Below, piece after piece: positions 18,581-29,295 of a DNA stretch of 64,000 nucleotides. Each line of letters starts with the position of its first letter. The stretch's first letter is position 1. The DNA comes from Paenibacillus sp. 1781tsa1 (GTDB lineage: Bacteria > Bacillota > Bacilli > Paenibacillales > Paenibacillaceae), in NCBI RefSeq assembly GCF_024159265.1, contig NZ_JAMYWY010000001.1, positions 3,286,001 through 3,350,000 of the forward strand. The letters run 5' to 3'. The notes below the pieces were generated by a model. It was not told the DNA's origin. It did not search any database and was given only the letters and a program-made list of their open reading frames with translations. Position numbers and translations under genes: made by a program.

Positions 18581-18598
18581 AAAAAAAGGGGGGTACAT

Positions 18599-20959
18599 AT
18601 GCAGCTCCTATGGTCCAAATTTTCACCCGTGTTCCGCCGTTTCCTCATTTCCTATCTTGTCATTCTGATGATTCCTCAAATTGCGGGATATGCCTCTTAT
18701 CGAGCTTCCATTGAAGCGGCCCGCTCCAGCTCCATTGAGAACAGCTACAAGTCGCTGAGTCTCGGCAAAGAGATTATTGAGCGAAATCTTTTTCAAGTCG
18801 AAGCCTTTACTAGACAGCTTGCCGTCAATCCGGATTTGCAAAATTTAATTGCTGGCCCGAAGCCGCATGATCTCTACAATGTCTACGGCATGAACCGCAT
18901 GCAGCGCAGCCTCTCCATGTACAGCAGCACCAATGAATACTTGTCCCATTTCTTCATTCACATTCCAAACTACAATGCCATTATCACACCAAGAACCGTA
19001 TATTATCGTCCAGAACATTATTATGCTGCCAATCAGCTGGAAGGCATGTCGTTTGAACAGTGGTATGACCAAATTCTGAAACAGCCGCACTTTAACGAGA
19101 TCATACCGCTTCGAAACTATAAACGTGAAATCGTCGGTACCGTGCTTGCAGACGTTCCGGCCATCACATTTCTGCAATCTCTTCCTCTGAACAGCTTCAA
19201 CAAACCGCAAGCGACAATTGGTGTCATGATTGATCAGGATAAGATGGCGAGCCTCACTCAAAATATTGTGGATCAATATGGTGGTTGGACTCTCGTCACC
19301 GATGCAGAAGGACAGATCATTTTCTCGCTAGGCATTGATCAGGCCGAGGCCAAGCAAGTGGCACAAAGTCACCGGATCGAAGGTAATGCTGCCGAAACGG
19401 AGCAGAATGTGCAGAACGTGCAGAGCGTTCAGCCTGGAAGCGATGATCGACTGCTGATATCGATTCAATCCAGTCAAAATGGATGGAATTACATGGCAGG
19501 CATTCCCGAGAAAGCACTCATGACCAAAGCGGACCAGATTAAACAAGTCACACTGGCCTTTACTTTGGCAACGATTGCCCTGGGATTGTTGTTCGGGCTG
19601 GTTCTGGCTTATCGGAATAGTGCCCCCGTTTACAAACTGTTGGCCACTTTCCGGGAACACATCACCGATTTTCCCGGCAAACGGGGCAATGAATATGATT
19701 TTTTGGCAAGCCATATTAACAATCTGATTGCAAATAATGACTCACTTACAAATACGATGAATGAGCAGATTCCATTATTGAGAGACGGTTTTATCAAACG
19801 TTTGTTAACCGGGGAATTCTATACCTCCACTGAGCTTGAGGTCATCTCATCACAGGCACATATTTCACTTCATAGCAGCAAGGGCTTAGCAGGTTTGGTG
19901 AGAGTAAACGGCTATGCCAATCCGGACAGTGAAGAGACGATTCATGAACTGGGCGTCGCAAGGCTTCTCGTCAAGCAGGTACTTACAGAGTGGAATGCTC
20001 AGGTGCTGATTACGGATTGGGGAACGGATCAGATTGCTTTTGCCTGCCCATTGGATGAAAATCCACTAAATGAAGCGATGCGAAGATGTGAACAAGAACT
20101 GAACACTTTAATGGAAGTGATCTACAGGGAACATCGGATATCCACAACGATCGGTACTGGGGCAGCGTATGAGGTCTGGAATGATGCAGGTCGCTCCTTT
20201 GACGAAGCCAAACAAGCCCTGGATTATGGCATTCATATGGGGACAGATCATCTGGTGAGATTTGAAGATACGATGAAGGAAAATGAAATGTTCTATTATC
20301 CGATTGAGTCTGAACAGCGGCTGCTGAACACCATCAAAGCCGGGGAGCCTGAAGAGGCGATACGTATTCTGGAGCAATTATTTCTTCGCAATTTGGAGGA
20401 GCGGGAACTGTCTTACGAGATGACGCAGCAGTTCATCATGGAGCTGAAGGGAACGTTTCTGAAACTGGACGAACCAAAATTCAAACTGGATGCCTGCCTG
20501 CTGGAGGAATATAAAAACCGGGTGACTTCCATTCAGATGACCGAAACGATCGCTACGCTGCGCGAAAAGTTTAAGCAGCTGACAGAAGACATCTGCGGTG
20601 ATTTCCAGACTAGAAGAGCAGGTGCACATGCGGATACGGTGGTCGAAATGATTGAATTTATTCAACAAAGTTATGGAGATGCAAACTTGACCATCTATCG
20701 AATTGCCGAGTACATGAGCAAATCGGAGAAGTATATATCTCAATTGTTCAAAGAACATACGGGAGAGAATCTTTCTGATTATGTAGAACATGTGCGCATT
20801 GAAGCTGCTTCCAACCTGTTGCAGTCCACCGGTCGCACCATTGACGAGATAGCCGAGGCCACCGGGTATAACAGTGCGCATTCATTCCGTCGAGCGTTCA
20901 AGCGGGTACGCGGCATATCGCCGAGCGTGTTTCGGAAAATGGACGGTCATAACGGTTAA
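18599..20959 (+). CDS. Membrane-anchored AraC-family regulator (YesS-like)
   Basis: A one-component regulator of 786 aa. It has a membrane helix (about 13-32), an extracytoplasmic sensor domain (about 33-305), a second helix (about 312-332), a long cytoplasmic middle and a C-terminal AraC double helix-turn-helix (about 685-782; IYRIAEYM and IAEATGYNSAHSFRRAFK). No kinase or receiver is present, so signal passes directly from outside to the DNA-binding domain. ATG 18599 follows AAAGGGGGG. It stands just before an LplB/LplC/LplA operon and probably controls it in response to an extracellular sugar. Confidence 0.9.
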   Translation: MQLLWSKFSPVFRRFLISYLVILMIPQIAGYASYRASIEAARSSSIENSYKSLSLGKEIIERNLFQVEAFTRQLAVNPDLQNLIAGPKPHDLYNVYGMNRMQRSLSMYSSTNEYLSHFFIHIPNYNAIITPRTVYYRPEHYYAANQLEGMSFEQWYDQILKQPHFNEIIPLRNYKREIVGTVLADVPAITFLQSLPLNSFNKPQATIGVMIDQDKMASLTQNIVDQYGGWTLVTDAEGQIIFSLGIDQAEAKQVAQSHRIEGNAAETEQNVQNVQSVQPGSDDRLLISIQSSQNGWNYMAGIPEKALMTKADQIKQVTLAFTLATIALGLLFGLVLAYRNSAPVYKLLATFREHITDFPGKRGNEYDFLASHINNLIANNDSLTNTMNEQIPLLRDGFIKRLLTGEFYTSTELEVISSQAHISLHSSKGLAGLVRVNGYANPDSEETIHELGVARLLVKQVLTEWNAQVLITDWGTDQIAFACPLDENPLNEAMRRCEQELNTLMEVIYREHRISTTIGTGAAYEVWNDAGRSFDEAKQALDYGIHMGTDHLVRFEDTMKENEMFYYPIESEQRLLNTIKAGEPEEAIRILEQLFLRNLEERELSYEMTQQFIMELKGTFLKLDEPKFKLDACLLEEYKNRVTSIQMTETIATLREKFKQLTEDICGDFQTRRAGAHADTVVEMIEFIQQSYGDANLTIYRIAEYMSKSEKYISQLFKEHTGENLSDYVEHVRIEAASNLLQSTGRTIDEIAEATGYNSAHSFRRAFKRVRGISPSVFRKMDGHNG

Positions 20960-21057
20960 TGTAGGCTGTTTACAGGGATTTATATTCGTATTATGTACGT
21001 TACCGGTGTAACTGTACCTTTACGCATCCCCAGAGAAAATCTTATGATTACCCCGAA

Positions 21058-21071
21058 AGTAAGCGCTACCA
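21058..21071. promoter_or_regulatory. cre-like site before LplB/C/A operon
   Basis: AGTAAGCGCTACCA matches the CcpA consensus at 12 of 14 positions and lies 24-37 nt upstream of the first possible start of the permease gene. Confidence 0.5.
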
Positions 21072-21094
21072 AATTGTACTGAAGCTCAGTATGA

Positions 21095-22090
21095 ATGAGA
21101 GCCTTGAATGGGGGGATGATTCTGAGAACAACAATGACCAGTGAATCGAAGTCCGTAGAAAAGACAAGTAAATCGTCTGCCTTGCAGCGAGCATTATCCA
21201 GAAGCTGGAGGCGACATTGGCAGCTGTATCTGCTGATCCTGCCACCGATTGCTTACTTTATTATTTTCAAGTATGTACCGATGGTGAATGCGGTTCTGGC
21301 GTTTAAAGATTACAACGTCATCAAGGGAATCTGGGGCAGTCCGTGGGCTGGAACCAAGTATTTTGAATTACTTTTTCAAAATCCGGCATTTATCACACTC
21401 ATCAAGAACACGCTTTACATTTCGTTTTACAGCCTGATTGTCGGTTTCCCGATTCCAATATTACTGGCACTCGCGCTGAATGAAATCAAAAACATACGAT
21501 TCAAAAAAATCGTGCAAATGGTGACGTATGCTCCATATTTCATCTCTACCGTTGTTATGGTTTCCATCATTATGCTCTTTCTGTCTCCACGGCTGGGTAT
21601 TGTCAATACAATCGCAGGTGCTCTTGGTTTTGAAGCGGTGAATTTTCTCGGAGAGCCCGGACTGTTTCGATCCATCTACGTATTCTCCGATGTGTGGCAG
21701 GGAATGGGATACTCCGCTGTCATATATCTGGCCGCTCTCGCGGGTGTTGATCCATCCCTGTATGAAGCGGCCAAAGTGGACGGAGCCAACCGAATGCAGA
21801 AAATCATTAATGTTGATCTGCCCGGACTGCTTCCGGCAGCCGTCATCATTCTGATTCTGAGTGTAGGCAACATCATGGCTGTCGGATTCGAAAAAATATA
21901 TTTGCTGCAAAATCCGCTCAACCTGTCTGCCTCGGAAATCATCTCCACGTATGTCTATAAAATAGGATTGCTGAATGCCAATTACAGCTTCGCTACTGCG
22001 GTTGGCTTGTTCAACTCGGTGATTAACCTGGTTCTGCTATTAATCGTAAACGCGGTCGCCAAGCGACTGTCCAATACAAGCTTATGGTAA
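21095..22090 (+). CDS. Sugar ABC transporter permease (LplB type)
   Basis: Membrane subunit, up to 331 aa, six predicted helices, EAA loop EAAKVDGANRMQK. The start is unsettled: in-frame ATGs lie at 21095, 21116 and 21134, and the best ribosome site (GGGGGG, 21110-21115) fits a CTG at 21122 better than any ATG. First gene of a permease-permease-binding protein operon. Confidence 0.9.
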   Translation: MRALNGGMILRTTMTSESKSVEKTSKSSALQRALSRSWRRHWQLYLLILPPIAYFIIFKYVPMVNAVLAFKDYNVIKGIWGSPWAGTKYFELLFQNPAFITLIKNTLYISFYSLIVGFPIPILLALALNEIKNIRFKKIVQMVTYAPYFISTVVMVSIIMLFLSPRLGIVNTIAGALGFEAVNFLGEPGLFRSIYVFSDVWQGMGYSAVIYLAALAGVDPSLYEAAKVDGANRMQKIINVDLPGLLPAAVIILILSVGNIMAVGFEKIYLLQNPLNLSASEIISTYVYKIGLLNANYSFATAVGLFNSVINLVLLLIVNAVAKRLSNTSLW

Positions 22091-22117
22091 CGGGAGCGAA
22101 AGGAGGAGAACTAATTC

Positions 22118-23047
22118 ATGTCTAACACACAGACAGATACCGGTCGTTCCCGGATCAGGAGCAGCAGTACGATCCGTGAATCTTGGGGAGATCGCGTATT
22201 TATAACGGTTGTTTACTTCATGCTGACGGTGGTGCTGATTGCCGTGTTGTATCCTTTGATATACATTGTGAGTTCTTCGCTCAGCAGCCCTGCTGCCGTC
22301 TCCTCAGGAAAAGTCTGGTTGTGGCCCATTGACCTGACATTCGACGGTTACAAGTCTGTATTACGCAATGATCAAGTCCTTACGGGGTATGCCAATTCCC
22401 TTTTCTACACAGCCTGCGGCACTTTGATCAGCGTGGCTCTGACTATAATGATTGCGTACCCGTTATCCAAAAAGACGTTTGTTGGTCGCAGCTCATTAAT
22501 GATGTTTATCACCTTCACCATGCTATTCTCGGGCGGCTTGATCCCTACCTACCTGGTGGTCAAAACCATGGGGCTGATTGATACGCGCTGGGCGCTGCTG
22601 ATTCCCAATGCTATCTGGGTCTGGCAAGTCATCATTGCACGTACATTTTTCCAAAATTCAATACCGGAAGAGCTGTCCGAAGCAGCAGACATCGATGGAT
22701 GCAGTGACATCCGTTTTATCTTCAGCGTCATTCTGCCGCTCGCCAAACCAATCATTGCCGTGTTGTCGCTCATGTATGCAGTTGGTCAATGGAATGCATA
22801 CTTTGACGCTCTCATTTATTTGAAATCACAATCGCTCTACCCGCTACAGCTGATATTGCGCAGCATTCTTATTCTGAACAGCAGTACGGGGAACATGGAC
22901 GCATCGGAAATGATCAAACAGCAGCAGATGGCTGAACTCATGAAGTACTCGTTAATTGTCATGGCCAGCCTGCCGGTCCTGATCATCTATCCTTTTGTTC
23001 AACGGTATTTCGTGCAAGGCATGTTGATTGGCTCAGTCAAAGGATAG
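22118..23047 (+). CDS. Carbohydrate ABC transporter permease (LplC type)
   Basis: Membrane subunit of 309 aa, about six helices, EAA loop EAADIDGCSDIRF. Good AAAGGAGGAG site before ATG 22118. Pairs with the preceding permease and precedes the binding protein gene, the order usual for LplBCA-type importers in Paenibacillus. Confidence 0.93.
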   Translation: MSNTQTDTGRSRIRSSSTIRESWGDRVFITVVYFMLTVVLIAVLYPLIYIVSSSLSSPAAVSSGKVWLWPIDLTFDGYKSVLRNDQVLTGYANSLFYTACGTLISVALTIMIAYPLSKKTFVGRSSLMMFITFTMLFSGGLIPTYLVVKTMGLIDTRWALLIPNAIWVWQVIIARTFFQNSIPEELSEAADIDGCSDIRFIFSVILPLAKPIIAVLSLMYAVGQWNAYFDALIYLKSQSLYPLQLILRSILILNSSTGNMDASEMIKQQQMAELMKYSLIVMASLPVLIIYPFVQRYFVQGMLIGSVKG

Positions 23048-23085
23048 GTCCATTTTTTCTATTATTCATGAGGGAGAGGATTGTA

Positions 23086-24726
23086 TTGAAAAAAGCGGGT
23101 TTCATCATTCTTGCCTGTATGCTGTTTACCTCGTTGGTACTTGCCGGATGTTCAAGTTCTGAAAAGGGGAACGGAGAAGGCGGCGATTCGTCAGGCAAGA
23201 CAGCCATTAATGTGTTTGCACACCAAGGCTCGGACACCAATCTGTCCACCAATAAATTCACGAAGAAAATGGAAGAGAAGTTTGATATCCAATTCAACTG
23301 GACCACGGTTCCATTCGATGGTGCAGCGGAGAAAAGACAGATTTCACTGGCTTCCGGCGATTATCCGGACTTGTATCTGCTTATCCCGTGGGTAGATCGG
23401 TTCTCCCAGACAGACTTGTTGAAGTTTGGTCAGCAGGGGGTTATATTACCGCTGAATGATCTGATTGAGAAACATGCCCCGAATATTAAAAAAGTGCTTG
23501 AAAGCAATGACTATTATCGGGCCATGAATACCGCTCCAGATGGAAATATCTACGGTCTGACGGGTTTGAATGAATGTTTTCACTGTTCATACCCGAACAA
23601 GATGTGGGTCAACACCAAATGGATGGAACAATTAGGTTTGACCGAGCCTGCAACGACAGAAGAGTTTAAGGAAATGCTTCGGGCATTTAAAACCAAAGAT
23701 CCAAACGGAAATGGTAAGGCAGATGAAGTGCCGCTAAGTGGTTCTACCGAGAATTTTGGGGTGCACATTATTCCTTATTTAATGAACGGTTTTATCTATG
23801 ACGACGATCGGAATTATCTCATAGTCAACCAAGGGAAAGTGGAGACCGTAGCGAATAAGCCTGAGTGGAAAGAAGGACTTGCGTATATCAAATCCCTGTA
23901 TGATGAAGGGTTGATCGATCCGGGGGCCTTTACGCAGAACGTGGGTGCTTTCAAAAAGATCGGTGATAACGCCGATGCACAGCTTCTCGGTGCAGGAGCA
24001 GCGATGCATCCATCGTTATTTGTAACCACTGCCGAAGGTTCACCTTACGGAAATGATTACAATCCCATCCCTCCACTGAAGGGACCAAATGCCGCCTATG
24101 CTACGTATAACTATCCAATCGATCCCGGAGCGTCCTTTGTACTGACGAACAAGGCCAGCGAGGAAACGCAGATTGCAGCCATAAAGCTGCTGGATTATTT
24201 CTACACCCAAGAAGGGACCATGGCATCTTATCTGGGAGAAGAGGGCACAAGCTGGCGTAAACCACAGGAAGGCGAAGTGGCGCTCAATGATCAGATAGAG
24301 CCGCTCTACAAGGCCATTCCGCTTCCTTCCGGTGAAGAACCTCGTAATGACAGCTGGGCAGCATTGAGTCAATACAATCATCACCGTGCCTATCGTGACG
24401 CCGAAGTACAAGGCAAGGACATCTATGCCAATGACGGTTATGAACGGCGACTGTATGAGGCTACTTTATTAATGGAAGGCAAAGAGCCAACGGACGTTTT
24501 CCCTCACTGGGCACTCTGGGTTGACCCGTCTCTGGCGGATGAAACGAGCATGATGCAGACTAATCTCAAAGACTATATTGATCAAAATGCGCTGCAATTC
24601 ATCACGGGAGCGAAAAGTCTGGATAAGGATTGGGAAGATTATGTGAAAGGACTGGAGGGACTGAACATCAATCGTTATCTGGAGATCATGCAGTCTTCCT
24701 ATGATGCTTCTTCGGTTTCCAAATAA
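23086..24726 (+). CDS. Extracellular solute-binding lipoprotein (LplA type)
   Basis: Binding protein of 546 aa, the longer LplA-type class. Lipobox VLAGC lies near residue 22; the mature two-lobe SBP fold follows. I prefer TTG 23086 because GGGAGAGGA lies 7 nt upstream; an in-frame ATG at 23068 would add six residues and has no site. Last gene of the operon, followed by a terminator. It should give the importer encoded just upstream its substrate specificity; the sugar is not evident. Confidence 0.92.
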   Translation: MKKAGFIILACMLFTSLVLAGCSSSEKGNGEGGDSSGKTAINVFAHQGSDTNLSTNKFTKKMEEKFDIQFNWTTVPFDGAAEKRQISLASGDYPDLYLLIPWVDRFSQTDLLKFGQQGVILPLNDLIEKHAPNIKKVLESNDYYRAMNTAPDGNIYGLTGLNECFHCSYPNKMWVNTKWMEQLGLTEPATTEEFKEMLRAFKTKDPNGNGKADEVPLSGSTENFGVHIIPYLMNGFIYDDDRNYLIVNQGKVETVANKPEWKEGLAYIKSLYDEGLIDPGAFTQNVGAFKKIGDNADAQLLGAGAAMHPSLFVTTAEGSPYGNDYNPIPPLKGPNAAYATYNYPIDPGASFVLTNKASEETQIAAIKLLDYFYTQEGTMASYLGEEGTSWRKPQEGEVALNDQIEPLYKAIPLPSGEEPRNDSWAALSQYNHHRAYRDAEVQGKDIYANDGYERRLYEATLLMEGKEPTDVFPHWALWVDPSLADETSMMQTNLKDYIDQNALQFITGAKSLDKDWEDYVKGLEGLNINRYLEIMQSSYDASSVSK

Positions 24727-24764
24727 TTAAGAGAAAAGATATTGTTGCCTGTTTTGGCACATGC

Positions 24765-24812
24765 AAACGTTCCCGGTCCGCAGTAAGCATATGCGAGCCA
24801 GGAACGTTTTTT
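24765..24812 (+). terminator. Terminator after LplA-type gene
   Basis: AAACGTTCC (24765-24773) pairs with GGAACGTTT (24801-24809), with an inner GCATATGC pairing, and runs into Ts. It ends the importer operon and faces the convergent GH8 gene. Confidence 0.8.
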
Positions 24813-24921
24813 GGTGATAAGCCGTATAAGAGGATCTTAATATCATGGCATCAGCTCGGTACAATGCAATACTCAATTTTATCCGTAAATTCTTTGCAGC
24901 TAACGGCTCGGGCAATTCCGC

Positions 24922-26064
24922 TTAGTACATGCGATATCTTCCACTTAGAGCCAGCATGCTGAAAAAATACAGGCAATTGTCGTAATAACGTCGTTCTCCC
25001 TGACGCAGAGGCGTGTTCCAAAACTTGCGAACAAATGAGTCCGCATGTGGACCGTCAGCAGCCAGTGAAGCCATGGCATTGGTAGCCAGCAAACCTACAG
25101 GATGCAGTGAAGGTTCGTCAAAAGGTTCACCCTCAATGGTATAACGACGATAATCAGAAATTTCAATATCACTGAAGAAGGACTGAATTCGATTGGATTG
25201 TTCGATCTGCCATTGATCCTTGCGGAACCATTCCCAGTCCAGCGCAATATTTGCAGCAGTACGATATGCATCACTGTAAAAATGCCTGAAATCCCCATGT
25301 GGCTGTATTGGAGCCGGAGAGCCGTCATAGTTCGCATATTCAGGTGAAAGTCCGGTTACAGGATGGCAGGCTGTATGCAGGTATGCCCGACTAGCGTCAG
25401 CCGCTTCTTTCCAAAAAGCCTGATCTTCTTCATCCGCATATTTCGCGAATAGTTCATAGAAATGAGGCAGATGATAGGACGGGTCGCTAAACGGTGTTTC
25501 TGGAATGAATTTGATCAGTTTCGTTTCCGGGTCCCACATTGGGTCACCTTCGCCGTCTTCACCCTGATGTATACAGGCACGAAGGATCTTGCGGGCTTGT
25601 GCCTTGTAATCATAAGGTTCAGCGCCATCGCCCCAGCGGTTGGAGGCGAAAAAAAGCGCCATGGCAAAAAACTCCTCACCATCAGGAGCAGGTCCTTGCG
25701 AGAGTCGGGTCCCGTCAGGCTTGCAATGCCAAGCGAAGTAATCTTTGTATCGACCCTCGGTATGCTGCATAAACGTGTGGGAGAAATTCCAGATTCGATC
25801 AAATTCTTCCTTCTTGTCCATCTGAACAGCCATCATCATGCCATAGGACATGCCCTCAGAGCGAACATCGAGATTACCAGTATCCAGCAAATATCCCTTG
25901 TCCTCACCCATGGGGTAATATATTCGAGTATTTTCATCGCCATAAAACAGCTCGTTCCATGTTTCTTCCAATCTGCTCATAATCTCATTTTCATCGTAGC
26001 CTAGCTTCAGAAACAGATTCGTATAAGTCCCCGTATCTAACGCACCTTGACCCGTGATATTCAT
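24922..26064 (-). CDS. GH8 reducing-end xylose-releasing exo-oligoxylanase
   Basis: Cytosolic enzyme of 380 aa without signal peptide. It matches the GH8 Rex class (EC 3.2.1.156), which removes xylose from the reducing end of short xylo-oligosaccharides. Visible landmarks are Glu70 in RSEGMSYG (general acid) and Asp265 in SDAYRTA (candidate base), plus APDGEEFF. The length is normal for the family. A good AAAGGAGG site precedes the ATG. It stands opposite the esterase/xylanase genes and shares a 290-nt control region with them that contains a cre site. It would finish imported xylo-oligosaccharides released by the GH11 enzyme at 28526. Confidence 0.92.
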   Translation of the reverse strand: MNITGQGALDTGTYTNLFLKLGYDENEIMSRLEETWNELFYGDENTRIYYPMGEDKGYLLDTGNLDVRSEGMSYGMMMAVQMDKKEEFDRIWNFSHTFMQHTEGRYKDYFAWHCKPDGTRLSQGPAPDGEEFFAMALFFASNRWGDGAEPYDYKAQARKILRACIHQGEDGEGDPMWDPETKLIKFIPETPFSDPSYHLPHFYELFAKYADEEDQAFWKEAADASRAYLHTACHPVTGLSPEYANYDGSPAPIQPHGDFRHFYSDAYRTAANIALDWEWFRKDQWQIEQSNRIQSFFSDIEISDYRRYTIEGEPFDEPSLHPVGLLATNAMASLAADGPHADSFVRKFWNTPLRQGERRYYDNCLYFFSMLALSGRYRMY

Positions 26065-26123
26065 GAGTTTCCTCCTTTACCAATGCGGTTTTTCAAAATT
26101 ATAACATGGAAATAGTATACAAA

Positions 26124-26137
26124 TTAAAGCGTTTACA
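26124..26137. promoter_or_regulatory. cre-like site upstream of GH8 gene
   Basis: TTAAAGCGTTTACA (13 of 14 to the CcpA consensus) lies 60 nt upstream of the GH8 start in the divergent control region, consistent with glucose repression of the xylan locus. Confidence 0.65.
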
Positions 26138-26204
26138 TGAAAAATTATAGGTGTTCTGATCTGCATGTTATTGTACTCAACTTAAAATGATATAGTGGTT
26201 GAAA

Positions 26205-26250
26205 TCCTATACTTTGCCAGGTTGTTGTAAAATTATGTAAGCGATACACT
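26205..26250 (+). promoter_or_regulatory. Promoter of esterase-xylanase operon with AraC-type element
   Basis: TCCTATACTTTGCCAGGT (26205-26222) ends on the first base of -35 TTGTTG (26222-26227), followed by a 17-nt spacer and -10 TACACT (26245-26250). A cre-like TGTAAGCGATACAC (26236-26249) occupies the spacer and -10. The block is nearly identical to that at 30194-30239. An upstream second copy is at most weak here. Confidence 0.7.
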
Positions 26251-26354
26251 TTGGGAGAAGGGTCACACCTGATCTAATCATAATACAAGCTGTGATCCTT
26301 TAAATGTGGTTTGAGGATGATCAGAATCTAGCCGAAAGGATGTGATGGTGATTT

Positions 26355-27638
26355 ATGCTCCAGGATTCAGAAGATGCAGGTGAAAACACGGAATTCACTG
26401 CACCGCGCGATCCAGTTGGAGTGACAGCGTCGTCAGTCAAGCCCGCAATTGACTTTGAATCACATGGATATCGCGACATGATTGGCCGGTCTCTTCTGAA
26501 CAAAGGGAATAATGTCAGATTAAAACGAGCCATTGAGAAGGCAAAAAACGGTGAACCTGTCGTTATAGCTTATATTGGAGGCTCTATTACCCAAGGTGCT
26601 GGTGCAATACCTATTCATCTCCAAAGTTACGCTTATCGTTCGTATGAGTCGTTCAAGTTTATGTTTGCGCTTTCAAAAGAGAGTCCGATTCATCTGATTA
26701 AAGCAGGTGTAGGTGGAACTCCTTCGGAATTGGGGATTGTACGTTATGATCGTGATGTGTTAAGGGGAGGTGCTGTTCAGCCGGATATTGTCATAATCGA
26801 ATTCGCAGTTAATGATGCAGATGATGAAACCCAAGGTAAATGTTACGAGAGTCTGGTGCTCAAAGCACTTGCTGCCGATAACAAGCCAGCGGTCATCTTG
26901 TTATTCAGTGTATTCGAAAATGACTGGAATCTGCAGGATCGTCTTGCTCCGGTAGGCTGGCATTATGATCTGCCAATGGTAAGTGTGAAAGATGCTGTCG
27001 TAGATCAGTTCAACAAGACAAAAGATGAGGGCAACATTATTTCCAAAAAGCAATTTTTCCATGATATATATCATCCGACTAACACGGGGCACCGGATTAT
27101 GGCCGATTGTTTGGAATATTTGTTCGACGTGACGAATCTTTCGGAATGGGATGAGCAAGATCATGATATTGAAAAAGCTCCGCTAATTGGAAATGAATTT
27201 GTTAATGTGAAGCTGTTGGATCGGACAAACGGCAGTAACATTGCCCGAATCGATGCAGGCTCTTTTTGCAAAACGGATACGGATCTGCAGATGGCTGAGA
27301 TGGATGCTCATGACTATGGTACACCCCAGTTCCCCAACAACTGGATGCATTCAGGAGAGGGAAAAGAGTCGCAGAGCAGCTTTAAGATAAGTTTGCAGTG
27401 CAAACGCCTCATTCTGATCTTCAAGGATTCTGGTAACGACGAATTCGGAACTGCACATATCAGGGTAGATGGGGTAATTGTCCAAAAAGTCGATCCGCGT
27501 AAGATCAACTGGACCCATTGCCATGCCACACTTCTGCTTAATGAAGAGCATGTTAAGGAGCACTCCATCGAGATCGAAATGACGGAAGGTCATGAACATA
27601 AATGCTTCACCATTCTGGGTTTTGGCTATGTGGATTAA
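26355..27638 (+). CDS. SGNH/GDSL hydrolase, probable cytosolic acetyl-xylooligosaccharide esterase
   Basis: A 427-aa SGNH hydrolase without signal peptide. Block I reads IGGSITQG with nucleophile Ser77; a Gly-containing block (VGGTPSELG), Asn in FAVNDAD and the His of HPTNTGH complete the set. A C-terminal beta-rich domain (about 290-425) follows. It leads an operon with a CE1 esterase and a GH11 xylanase, so deacetylation of imported xylo-oligosaccharides is the likely role. The ribosome site (AAAGGA) is rather far from ATG 26355. A fragment similar to its residues around ADNKPAVILLFSVF recurs at 30376-30468. Confidence 0.85.
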   Translation: MLQDSEDAGENTEFTAPRDPVGVTASSVKPAIDFESHGYRDMIGRSLLNKGNNVRLKRAIEKAKNGEPVVIAYIGGSITQGAGAIPIHLQSYAYRSYESFKFMFALSKESPIHLIKAGVGGTPSELGIVRYDRDVLRGGAVQPDIVIIEFAVNDADDETQGKCYESLVLKALAADNKPAVILLFSVFENDWNLQDRLAPVGWHYDLPMVSVKDAVVDQFNKTKDEGNIISKKQFFHDIYHPTNTGHRIMADCLEYLFDVTNLSEWDEQDHDIEKAPLIGNEFVNVKLLDRTNGSNIARIDAGSFCKTDTDLQMAEMDAHDYGTPQFPNNWMHSGEGKESQSSFKISLQCKRLILIFKDSGNDEFGTAHIRVDGVIVQKVDPRKINWTHCHATLLLNEEHVKEHSIEIEMTEGHEHKCFTILGFGYVD

Positions 27639-27652
27639 TTGAAGACTGATAG

Positions 27653-28453
<801 letters not shown>

Positions 28454-28525
28454 ATATGCTGAAGATCATTCATATCGGATTGTAGTATCAACCAAATCTA
28501 TTAAAATATCGGGAGGTATCATTCT

Positions 28526-29161
28526 ATGTTCAAATTCGGTAAAAAATTAATGACTGTTGTTCTTGCAGCTTCCATGAGTTTTGGTGTCTTCGCAGCAACA
28601 TCCAGTGCTGCAACAGATTATTGGCAGAATTGGACAGATGGTGGAGGAACGGTCAACGCCGTGAATGGATCGGGCGGAAATTACAGTGTGAATTGGCAAA
28701 ATACTGGGAACTTTGTTGTCGGGAAAGGGTGGACATATGGCACACCTAATCGGGTAGTCAATTACAATGCCGGTGTGTTCGCTCCTTCAGGTAACGGCTA
28801 TCTCACCTTCTATGGTTGGACTAGAAACGCTTTAATTGAATATTACGTGGTGGATAGCTGGGGAACGTATCGTCCGACCGGAACGTATAAGGGCACGGTG
28901 ACTAGTGATGGTGGCACATATGACATCTATACAACGATGAGATACAATGCTCCTTCCATTGATGGTACGCAGACTTTCCCTCAGTATTGGAGTGTTAGAC
29001 AGTCCAAGAGACCGACTGGTGTCAATTCTACCATTACGTTCAGCAATCATGTGAATGCGTGGGCGAGCAAAGGGATGTACCTTGGAAATAGTTGGTCCTA
29101 TCAGGTGATGGCTACAGAGGGTTATCAAAGCAGCGGAAGCGCAAACGTGACGGTTTGGTAA
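28526..29161 (+). CDS. xynA: GH11 endo-1,4-beta-xylanase
   Basis: Secreted xylanase of 211 aa, very close in length and pattern to Bacillus XynA. A signal peptide (about 1-28, cleavage after SSA) precedes a single GH11 jelly-roll domain with nucleophile Glu about 105 (ALIEYYVVD), acid/base Glu about 197 (ATEGYQS) and the thumb loop (SIDGTQTF). It hydrolyses internal beta-1,4-xylosidic bonds of xylan (EC 3.2.1.8). GGGAGG lies before ATG 28526. It is the only secreted enzyme in this cluster and supplies substrates for the importer and cytosolic enzymes around it. Confidence 0.97.
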   Translation: MFKFGKKLMTVVLAASMSFGVFAATSSAATDYWQNWTDGGGTVNAVNGSGGNYSVNWQNTGNFVVGKGWTYGTPNRVVNYNAGVFAPSGNGYLTFYGWTRNALIEYYVVDSWGTYRPTGTYKGTVTSDGGTYDIYTTMRYNAPSIDGTQTFPQYWSVRQSKRPTGVNSTITFSNHVNAWASKGMYLGNSWSYQVMATEGYQSSGSANVTVW

Positions 29162-29210
29162 AAATGATGTAATGCAATTCAACGTCTGCACTTGCATTTG
29201 AATTCAATTT

Positions 29211-29267
29211 TCCGGAAGCGTTGAGGAACCGTTATTCAGCAGATTAACGGACCTCGACGTTGCCGGA
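29211..29267 (+). repeat. Long imperfect hairpin after xylanase gene
   Basis: TCCGGAAGCGTTGAGG and CCTCGACGTTGCCGGA pair with few mismatches, and an inner ACCGTTA/TAACGG stem extends the structure. No T tract follows. It may protect the xylanase transcript or reduce read-through into the next gene. Confidence 0.55.
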
Positions 29268-29295
29268 TTCAAGCTTAGCAAAGGAGAATAATTGA

